Positions 8,355 to 17,200 of a stretch of DNA of 64,000 bases are shown here, piece by piece. The number at the start of each line of letters is the position of its first letter. Position 1 is the first letter of the stretch. Source of the DNA: Pseudovibrio exalbescens (GTDB lineage: Bacteria; Pseudomonadota; Alphaproteobacteria; Rhizobiales; Stappiaceae); assembly GCF_028737195.1 (NCBI RefSeq), contig NZ_JAQZAJ010000006.1, positions 124,001-188,000 of the forward strand. The letters are read 5' to 3'. The position numbers and the translations under genes were made by a program. The notes under the pieces are model-generated. The model did not search any database and was not told the DNA's origin. It saw nothing but the letters and a program-made list of their open reading frames with translations.

Positions 8355-8615
8355 ATGGAAGAGCATGCCCGCCGCACACAATCAGACTGGATAATGTTCG
8401 GTATTGCCATGGGCGTCGGCATCATCCTTGCCGCGGCAACAGCCTTCGCCTTCACGCGCAATCACATCCACACAAACTACTTCGACACCACAATCCGCAT
8501 CATTCAGGCCGACACGTCAGGCAATCGTTGCCCACAAGCACAAGGCACATTAGTCCCCGGACAAAATGGCGGGGCCTTCTGTGCAATCAAAATGAACGGA
8601 TATGACGGCGAGTGA
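8355..8615 (+). CDS. Small single-span membrane protein, unknown (86 aa)
   Basis: Not recognised. ATG 8355 opens a frame with a short charged head (MEEHARRTQSDW), one membrane helix (IMFGIAMGVGIILAAATAFAFT, about residues 13-34) and a periplasmic tail with two cysteines. No strong ribosome binding site precedes it. It runs opposite to the toxin/immunity genes on both sides and ends only a few bases from the SMI1 gene stop, so it could be a chance frame inside decayed toxin sequence. The balanced amino-acid composition and defined helix favour a gene. Confidence 0.4.
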   Translation: MEEHARRTQSDWIMFGIAMGVGIILAAATAFAFTRNHIHTNYFDTTIRIIQADTSGNRCPQAQGTLVPGQNGGAFCAIKMNGYDGE

Positions 8616-8619
8616 GGAT

Positions 8620-9084
8620 TTAAGCCTCAGGATCGGATATGCGCTTATATAAAAAACCAGCAAAGCTGTCCGCATACTTTTTCTCAGTGGCACCAGCCTT
8701 CACAAAGACAGGGTATTCTCCCTCGTTATCCCGTGCAGACGTGTCAAAATAGAAAGTCTCACCAAAATCATTAGAGCAAATGACCACAGCAGAGCTCCCA
8801 ACAAAGCCCTGCTCTCTCTCGGCTTTTGTTTGATAAGCAATATCGCCAACAGATAGGTCGGATAGAACAGGGTATATTGCAAATATTTCCTCCCCGTAAA
8901 CGTGACCACCACCATAGTTTTTGACAAACCATAGGTAGCTAGGTGGCAATTTACAGCCTATTTTGCTCTCAGTTTCAGCAACTCGTTCATCTGTTGGCGA
9001 AAGATCACTGCTCGAATTGCCAAACTCAACACCATTGCCTGAATACTCAGCGATCAATTGCTCTAGGTCGTTTAAAGACGTCAT
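8620..9084 (-). CDS. SMI1/KNR4 (SUKH) family immunity protein
   Basis: 154 residues from ATG 9082-9084. The SUKH core is visible: an N-terminal helix (LNDLEQLIAEY), then the conserved VAETESKIGCKLPPSYLWFV segment with the LP..Y..F motif, GGG, EEIFAIYPV, and later SSAVVICSNDFGETFYFD, and a last helix (SFAGFLYKRI). SUKH proteins bind and neutralise the nuclease toxin of polymorphic toxin systems. The start codon overlaps the TAA of the upstream LHH toxin frame by one base (TAATG). This gives strict toxin-immunity pairing and translational coupling in the parental arrangement. Because the toxin frame upstream is an orphan without a start, how this gene is expressed now is unclear; a promoter inside the module is likely. 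Confidence 0.85.
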   Translation of the reverse strand: MTSLNDLEQLIAEYSGNGVEFGNSSSDLSPTDERVAETESKIGCKLPPSYLWFVKNYGGGHVYGEEIFAIYPVLSDLSVGDIAYQTKAEREQGFVGSSAVVICSNDFGETFYFDTSARDNEGEYPVFVKAGATEKKYADSFAGFLYKRISDPEA

Positions 9085-10325
9085 TATTGCCCCCAGTTTG
9101 CCGAACGATCTTTCCAATAATTGCTCGACCACGTGTTAAATTGAGAACGATTAATCCCCGAGGGGATAGTATTCGGATTTATATGGATGGTGCCATGGTT
9201 CTGCTTATGGAAGGTTTGTGTCATCTCCATAATAGGACCATTTTGTGTTTGAAGCCCGTGATGCAAGTTCACTGATTTTCCATCCGGACCAATTGGCGCT
9301 CTTCCATCAGCCATACGTTCAAGGTTAGTGCCTGTTTTGACCTGTCCGTTGATAGTCCAAGAACTAACACGATCAGGGTTAATCAGATCATTACGCTGAT
9401 AAACCTGATTCCCATTGAACTGAACCGGGTCTTGCGACCAGAATCTGCGGTTCTGCTGGAAATGTCCAGCCACATCATCTGCGCTAGCCAATGTCCCCTT
9501 TGGCCCATTTGGCGTGTCAACAACGTTCTTCAGAGATTTTGGCAGCCGTGTGGTGGTGAACGCGGTACCGCTGGCAGCCAGCGCTGACAAGTCCATGGCT
9601 GTTGCCACCATGGCGATATCGGTGGGGTTTGAGGGGTTCGCGAAGAAATATTGGCCGGTGATGTCATTCTTGTAGAGGTGGCGCCCCTTTTCATCCACCA
9701 AATACAGGGGTACTCCCTGATCGTCAGTCCCAAGGGATTGGGGGCCGGAATAAAGAGCGCCTAACTGCCCAATGGCCCGTACGGGCGCCGAGAGTGTTCC
9801 CTGTGCCAGCCATTTGGTAAGTTTGCTGGCCTTGGCCGGATCGGCAATGGCGATGCCAAGATACGCTTCAAGACATTGGCGCCCCTCCTCCTGCGTGAGA
9901 TGGATGGTGAAGCCATCATTGGTACGCACCGTGCAAGAGGCAGGGCCCGCAAGTGCAGGAGAGACGATCCAGTCAAGCAGATTGAAGCCTTGCTGGCTCG
10001 TGCCGCACTGGGCCAGTTGCCGGAGGATTGCCTCATCTGAGAGTTGCCCGGCCTTTTTGGCAGCACTCAACTGCCCAATATTGGCGCTGTCTTTGCCAAG
10101 GGTTTCGAACAGTTCATCCGAGACATCGGCAAGGGCACGACCAACGACTTCAATACTTTCTACCGCCGCCCGTACCGTTTCGTCGGAGACATAGACGCCG
10201 ACGTACTCTTCTTCGTCCCGTGTGATTTCCTGGGCGATGGTGACGTCGCGGTTGAGGGAGGCGAGCGAGGTGGTTGCGCCGCCCTCCTCCAGCTCCTGCT
10301 GCTTGTCCTCATCGCGGATGAGCAG
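9084..10325 (-). pseudogene. Orphan CdiA C-terminal module with LHH-type HNH/ENDO VII nuclease toxin
   Basis: The open frame runs from about 10370 to the TAA at 9084-9086 without a credible start codon (only TTG at 10070 and CTG upstream). Its first 50 codons from 10325 (DEDKQQELEE, SLASLNRDVTIAQEITRDEE, YVGVYVSDE) are a near-copy of an internal stretch of the complete cdiA at 12092-12249. After a variable pre-toxin part (LLDWIVSPALAGPASC) the last 115 residues fit the LHH nuclease family: NQVYQRNDL, TNLERMADGRAPIGPDGKSV, NLHHGLQTQNGPIMEM, then TFH, TIHIN and YWKDRSANW. The His-His pair of LHH and the later His are the expected metal-site residues. This is the known form of orphan cdiA-CT modules, silent until recombination fuses them to cdiA. 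Confidence 0.8.
10165..10322. repeat. 158-bp near-copy of internal cdiA segment (12092-12249)
   Basis: Aligned by eye without gaps, 10165-10322 and 12092-12249 differ at about eight positions (around 95 percent identical), and both are on the minus strand. Outside this block the two sequences diverge at once. The block would serve as homology for recombination between cdiA and the orphan module. Confidence 0.85.
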
Positions 10326-10330
10326 CGTAT

Positions 10331-10715
10331 TATTGCACCTAAAAAGTGTGTTTAGGTCAGAGGCTGGCGGTTACAATTAAATCTCTGAATTATCGCACTC
10401 GGTCTGCAGCCATTTTGGTGAGCAAACCTGGAACCCAAAAGGTCGTCGTCTTCTCAATTCTTTGCCCCAATAGTTGCCTTAACACGAAAACCAAAGTTTT
10501 CCTCGTCCTCAGGCCCAAAAGTCTTGAGGGTCTATGTCGCTAGTTTTAAGGGCTTTGAATTTTGTTCACAATTTTATGCCGTGATGTCGAGGTGATCAGC
10601 CAAACTTAGGGACTGGCTCTGCTGCTGCAAACACAGGCCTTAAAACCTTCCGATGAGAGCGAGCCCAAAATACGGTTTCTCAAAGACAAGTTCCATGCGT
10701 AAGGCCAATTAAAAC
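10331..10715. other. Intergenic region without recognised gene
   Basis: About 385 bases between the orphan toxin module and the immunity gene. Short open frames here have no ribosome binding site or family resemblance. It may contain leftover immunity-gene sequence or a promoter for the orphan module, but nothing can be supported. Confidence 0.4.
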
Positions 10716-11213
10716 TCATTCTAAAATGTATAGACTGCTGTGATGTGCTAGTTTTCTAACTAGTTCAAGCTTGTCTGGCGAAAGACTTAAAAGTGTGTCC
10801 GTTCTATCATGCCCACCCAATACACGTATTTCAAAAGCCGGAAAGTATGCATCCATAAATCTCTTCTCTCGTAAACTCCTTCTGAAGATTTTGAGAGCCT
10901 TAGTATTTATGTGTTCAAAGAAACGTGTTTGATTGCTCTGGCTTTTTCTCACAAAAAAACCACTTTTGGCCAAATTACAGTAAAACTCTATGAAAGTATT
11001 TTCTTGATTTAAATATGTAGTCCTAGATCTCGCTTCTATAATTGCCTTTTTGTAGTATAGCGTGTTGCAGTCGTCGGCCTCTTCTGGGGTTAGCCAGTGG
11101 TCAAATGGTGAAATATAGCGAACAAGGGCAGAGTTCACGTCTTCATCTCTATCGAGATCAAGTTCGCATATTGGGTGAAGCTCACTCCAACGCATGTTGT
11201 GCTTTTTTCGCAT
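10716..11213 (-). CDS. Candidate CdiI immunity protein for the cdiA toxin
   Basis: 165 residues, no family recognised. The ATG at 11211-11213 lies four bases after the cdiA stop and has AAGGAAA seven bases upstream, inside the cdiA end, so the two are cotranscribed and probably coupled. The product is rich in charged residues and aromatic/helix segments (NTFIEFYCNLAKSGFFVRK, HINTKALKIFRRSLREKRF) with no signal peptide or membrane helix. That suits a cytosolic protein that binds the incoming toxin. The assignment as immunity protein rests on position, size and location: in CDI loci the gene directly after cdiA encodes the cognate immunity protein. The AT-rich composition compared with cdiA is also typical of exchangeable toxin/immunity ends. 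Confidence 0.65.
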   Translation of the reverse strand: MRKKHNMRWSELHPICELDLDRDEDVNSALVRYISPFDHWLTPEEADDCNTLYYKKAIIEARSRTTYLNQENTFIEFYCNLAKSGFFVRKSQSNQTRFFEHINTKALKIFRRSLREKRFMDAYFPAFEIRVLGGHDRTDTLLSLSPDKLELVRKLAHHSSLYILE

Positions 11214-11217
11214 TCTG

Positions 11218-14200
11218 TTATTTCCTTAATACTTGCCCATCTTTTGATAAGGTTGCAATCCTGTTTCCTCTTTTGTCATAGAGCTTCCAAAAGCTACCTC
11301 CATGACCTCCAGCCCCGGCTCTGTCCTTGCTTATTCGATATCCGGTCGCTGGATCTGCAAAGTCCTTAGATCCTCTTACCCGCTTTGTAAAATCTCCGAG
11401 GTTTATGTAATCACCTTTCGTTAGTGGTTCGTTTGGTTTGTGTGCGTTTAGTACATTTAGGCCGGTGCCATTGAGGTCAGCGGTCATGCCTTCCAGCATG
11501 GTTTCCGGCATGAGTTCGCCGTTGATGAAGCCCTGATCCACAACAAAGCCGTTGTCCTGCTCAGTCACGAAACCACGGATGACGACTTCTTCGCCCGTTG
11601 GATAGGTGACGATGATCTTGCGGATCAGTTCATCCCCATGCCCCGTTATGGTGATAAGTTTGCCGCCTTCGGCCGCGATTTCCTCATGGATCTGGCCGCC
11701 CCCGGCAGGGGTGGTCATGGCCACAAGAAGCGCTGTCGCCAGGGCGCCCTGTGCGCTTGTGGCAACACCTGCCGCATACTTCACAGTCTGGGAGAAAACG
11801 GTCAGGCAGGCTTTGGCTGCATCCGGCGAGAGAACGACGACTTCTCCTCCGGCGTTGATGGCGCACCCCCCTTGCGCGTGGGCAGGGGCAATAATCCAAT
11901 CCCACAGCGTTGGCGAAAGGGAAGACCGCTGACTGCCACAGGCCTTCAACTGCGCCAGAACGGCGGGATCATCCTTGAAGGCAAGCAGGTGCATGGCGGA
12001 GGTGCGGTCTGCTTGTGAAAGCTTTCCATCCTGTGCCAACCGGTCAAGGGCATTGGTGATGATTTCGGAGATCGCCTTGCCGCCCTGCAAGGCCGCCCGT
12101 ACCGCTTCGTCGGAGATATAGACGCCGACGTATTCTTCTTCGTCCCGGGTGATTTCCTGAGCGATGGTGACGTCGCGGTTGAGGGAGGCGAGCGAGGTTG
12201 TTGCGCCGCTTTCCTCCAGCTCCTGCTGCTTGTCCTCATCGCGGATGAGGATCTCCCCCTCGCCCACCGTGGCACGGGTTATCTGCCGCTTGTCGCGAGC
12301 GGAATAGGTGCCTTCGAGCGAACCGTGGGCTTCGACGGTGTTCTTTGTGGTGGCGTCACCTGGGTTGTCTCCCCCACCTTCTGGCTTCTGCTTTTCGCTG
12401 GTGACGTTGACTGAGCCGGAAAGGGCAATGCCGGTGGAGGAAGCCTTGTCATGATCATGAATGTCGGAGTGGGTGAGCGTCCCCGTATCGAGAGTGAGAT
12501 CGCCGCTTTCCGAGGCGATGAGACCGCCGGTCAGGTCCGTGTTGTTTTCCGTCCGGATATCCACCTTACCGGATGCCACAATGCCGGACTGGTCTGTGAC
12601 CCATGCCTTGGAGGCGGAGCCGTTGGAGTTGTTGATGCTGACTGAGCCTCCCACTGAGTTGGCGCTTAGCGAAAGCCCCAGAGAACCGCCGGTGGACTTG
12701 TCTGTGCTGCGGGCCGTGTCCTGCTGGCTTTCGATGGTGAGATCGCCGCCTACGCGGGCTGTGACTGTCTCGCCCTTAACCTGCGCGCCGTTGAGGGTGG
12801 TGTCTTGACCGGATGTGAGCGACACATCCCGCTCAGCCTGCACCAATGAGTTGGTGTTGGTGGCGCTTTGGCCGCTGCCTTTTGCTTTTTGTCCGGCGAT
12901 ATTGGCATCCACACCGACTGAAAAAGGCTCTTTGCCAATGCCAATACCAACGGAAAGGCCTATGCCCGCGGACTTGCTGGAAGAGGATGATGCGTTAGAT
13001 TGCGCGGTTTGCGCGGCTTCAAGGGTAAGGTCGCGACCTGCCGTCAACGAGGCGTCGCGGCCCGCCACGATCTGTGTTCCTTCCGAGGTCAGGTCTCTGC
13101 CAGCCTCCAGGGTGATGTCACGGCCTGCGTTGAGGTGCCCAGTCTTGTCTGCGACGCTTGCGACCTCGCTGCTGCTGCGTTCAGAAGAGACGCCAATGCC
13201 GACGCGCACCCCTGCAATCGTGCCGCCTTGCGCCATGTTGGCCAGCGACTGGGCAGCCTCAGCGGCTTTCAGGGCACCCGATACAGCGGTGACAGCCTGA
13301 TACCCAGCATTGCCTTTGCCAGCTGTCATTTCTTGAGGTGTGCGGGCCAGCGTCTTGACCGGGCCGGAGACATTTTCAAACACCCCAATGCTGAGCGCAA
13401 TGCTGTCGATCTTGTGGCTTTCGGAATGGGCGTAGGTGTCCGTTGCTGTGGTCAGGTTGATGTCATTTCCAGCGGCAATGGACAGGTCTTCGCCCGCGTT
13501 TAGAATGCCTGCTTCCGAGGTGAAATCATTGCCGGCCGTGATGTCGATAGTCTCACCGGAAACGGAGGAAACAACTTCCGTCGACATCTGCGTGTCGAAG
13601 GTGTGTTTTTCCTTCTTGTAACCGACGGTAAGGGTTCCTCCACCCGCACTTGCGAAGAAACCGTGGCTCTTTTTGAAGACGCTCTGGCTGTAGTCCTCGG
13701 TTGCACTGGCAAGCGCGATATCGTCCGCCGCGTCCAGCTGGACGGTGCCCTCACTTGCGAGTGCAGACGCAGTTACATCGATGGACCCTTGGCTGGACCG
13801 GATTGTAAGGCCATCCGTGGCCGTTACCAAGGAGCCCACCTGAGTTGTGCGCGCTTCTTCGTTGCGGCGGGTCTTGCCGGAGAAGGTGCCAGACTTCCTC
13901 AGATAGCTGAAGTCGTAGGCGCTTTCTTCCAGGCTTGTTATGTTGATGTCGTCGTTTGCAGAAAGGGTGGCTGTCCCATCGCTGGCAACCAATGCCCCTT
14001 CGAGGGTGATGCCCTTTTCAGAGGTGATTTGCAGCGTGTCGGCAGCTTGAATGTCCGAGGTGACAAACTGAGTTTTGTCGTGGCGTCCGGTCTGATGTGT
14101 GCGTCCGTTCCTGATGTCATAGTGATAGTGTGAGTTTGTCTGTGCACCCGTAACCTTGAGATCGCCGCCGGTGTTGAGCGTCAGATCGCCGCCACTGGAA

Positions 14201-17200
14201 ACACTGCCGCCTGCAATAGTGGTGTCGCCTGTGCTGGTGATGGACAGGCTCTCAGCTGCAGACACGCTGGCAATGTCATCAATGATTGAACCGATGCGGT
14301 CATCACCGTTGCCGGTGGTTGTGATCGCAGTCTCGATCTTGATTTCGCGCGCCTGCAGATCCACAGTCGAGCCTGACAGCACGCCGGACCGGTTGGTGAG
14401 CGTGTTGGATGCAAGTACCGTCAGGTTGTCATTAGCGGAAAGGCGTCCCTTCGTGTTGAGGACGTCGGCTGAGGCGAGGCTGATATTGCGCCCGGCAATG
14501 ATGGCACCCGACCGATTGCGGCTTGTGCTGTCGGCGAGGTAAAGGCGTGGCACCACGACCTCATGGCCACTAACTACGGTTTTCTCATACCAGACAATGT
14601 CTTTGGTCAGCAGTGCGACCTGCTCGGCTGAGAGGGCAACGCCATAGGTAAGGTCCAGGCTCGAGGCGGCATCTGCTGCATTATGCATGAGCTGGCGAAC
14701 TTGATCAGCCTCTGAGGTACCATCGTCAGTCAGCCAACGTCGGTCGGTGGCAGCGAGCACCTGATCGTTGATCAGACGCGTGTCAAAGTAGGCGTCGCCC
14801 AATGATACGGCATAGGCATCAACACTTTGAATGCCAACTGTTTCAGCAAAATAGTCATGTCCATAAAAGCCCGAGGGATCGATGAACTCGAAGCGGGTTT
14901 CAATGAGATACCCTGCCCCCTCCGGCGCTTGTTTGAAGAGCTGGGCGTTGGAGGTTAGGCCGATGGCGCGCAGGAAGTCCTTCCCCTGCGGTGCCCGCGG
15001 GTTGACAACGTCAGGGCTTGTCAGATCCAGGTCGCCGTAATTGAGGGTGTCAAGTGATCCCAGACCCGGGGTTACCGCATCCGGGGCTGACAATGAGGCC
15101 CCCGTAAGCGGATCAACCTTCAAAACGGTGTCGGCGGTTCTTTGCAGGATCTGGATGTTGTTGGCACTGACGAAGCTGAGTGGGTTTTCGTCACCCGGAT
15201 CGACACTTGAGTTGGTAATTGACGTGGCCAGATTGCCTGTGAGAGCGCCCCCCGCGCTGATAACACCGGGCACAGCGGCGACTGTTGTATCTTCTTCAAT
15301 ATGTGCATTGTTGCGATTGAGCCAGCCTATCCAGCCAAACCCGCGGTGAACCGTTCGGTTGTTGTAATTGAGCCTTGCGCCGTATGTGCGGGACAGGCTG
15401 ACACCTTCGTTGGTCAGTGTGTCGCCGAACAGGGAGATATCCTGATCCGCGATGATATTGCTGGAGCGGTTGACGATATTGTCAGCATCAATGGTGATGC
15501 TGCCCTTGCGGGCGGTGATCTCTGCCGTTGGATCCTGCTTGGTTACGATGCCCTGCTCGATGAAGACAATCAACTGTCCCCCGGTTGGAACCTTATGCTC
15601 TTCATCGGGAGCAAGGACATTCCAGCGTTCCAGATGCCCCTTGAACGGATCAAATGTGTCCAAACTGGTTGGCGCGTATTCTTTCCACCAGTTGGGGTCC
15701 CAGTCTTCAGGTTCTGCCCCTTTGTCCGCCAGGATTTGCTCGATCATGACAATGTCGGGTGCAAAGATGTAACCAATGGGCCCTCTGGAACGGTCCCACA
15801 TGGTACCGTAGGCGTAGCCGCTGACGTATCCGTTGTTTACGTAAACGTTGTTGTAGCGACTTCCCCCCTTATAGCCGGGAGCTCGTGGATCCAACCAGGA
15901 TGGCGGATATTGATAGTAGATGTAATTATTCGCGTACTCATAAGTTTTTACGGTGGTTTCGACCGCCGTCAGGTTTTGAAGATCCTGAGTGCGCAGAGTG
16001 ATGTTGCCTTCCAGAGCTTCGATCGCCCCGCCGTTGTGGTTCAGCAACTGCATGCTTTTGGAACCGACCGTCTTACCTTCGATGAGGATATCGGTCTTGG
16101 CAAGAATGAGCCCGCCGTCGTTGTCCAGCTGTTCTGAACGCAGAACAATGTTCTGCCCACTGGCAAGGGCACCTTCATTGAGAAGGTTTCTGGCGGTAAT
16201 GGATAGGGGGCCCTGCTCGCTCTGCCACACGGCACCGTCCCGGATCACTACGTCGCCACTGGTGGTGAAATTCAGGCCGGTTTTGCCTGAGAACATGCCC
16301 CGATTGTCCACCGAGCTGGCGGTAATCCGGAGCTGTCCTTGGCTTTCCAATCTGCCAGAGACCGTGTTGGTCAGTGCGTTGTTATCGCTGCCATTTACGT
16401 GCACACGGGTTTGCACCGAAGCGTTTATCTGTCCTTCATTGGTCAGTTCTGTGGCGTCAAGGCTCAAGTCCGAGTTTGAAAGCAGCTCACCTGTTTCTCT
16501 ATTGCGTATACTGTCTGATGAGGAAAGCGACAGCCGGGTTTCGGCCCCTACTTGCCCCCCGTTGTCGATTGTTCCAGCGCTTGCCTCAATCACGTAACTG
16601 AGGACAGTAGCGCCATTTGCAATGGTGAAGCGATCGGCCACCGTGAGCTCAAGCGCGCCATCGCTCAGGAGCGTTCCGCTGTTGTTGATGGTGAGCGTGT
16701 CGACGCCGACAGCAAGAGAGCCCGCTGTTTCCAGACTGCCTGAAACCGCAAGGGACGTGCCAGAGACTGTTGTATGCTGGCCAGATAGCCAAACTGTACC
16801 GGCCTCGATTGCAATATCGGAAGCAATCTCAACTTGCAGCGATTTCAGTGTTTTGACATCGCCGTTTCCGGAGTAGCTATCGGCGTGGGCGGCTATGGAG
16901 CCAGAGGAATAGAAAAGACCATCGTTGCGGATTCTGTTAGCTGCGGTGAGCGACAATGCCACGTCGTTGTTTGAGGACAGGCCGCTTCTGATCGACCCAG
17001 TGTTTTTTATGGCACCAGCCGTTGTTTCCAAGCTCAGGAGCCCGTTGGTTTCTATGGTCCCAGCTGTGTCAATGGAACCGTTGCTGCGCACACGGACGGC
17101 ATTGCCAGCGATGATATTGCTGGTCCCGTGAAGATGAGTTGGGCCGGTACGGCTCGTTATATCAATATCGCCCAGAATTGTGGCTGTGCCACCCAGTTCC

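Noticed and set aside
10346-10543. 65-codon plus-strand frame after the orphan toxin
   Set aside because: No ribosome binding site, low-complexity composition and no family resemblance.
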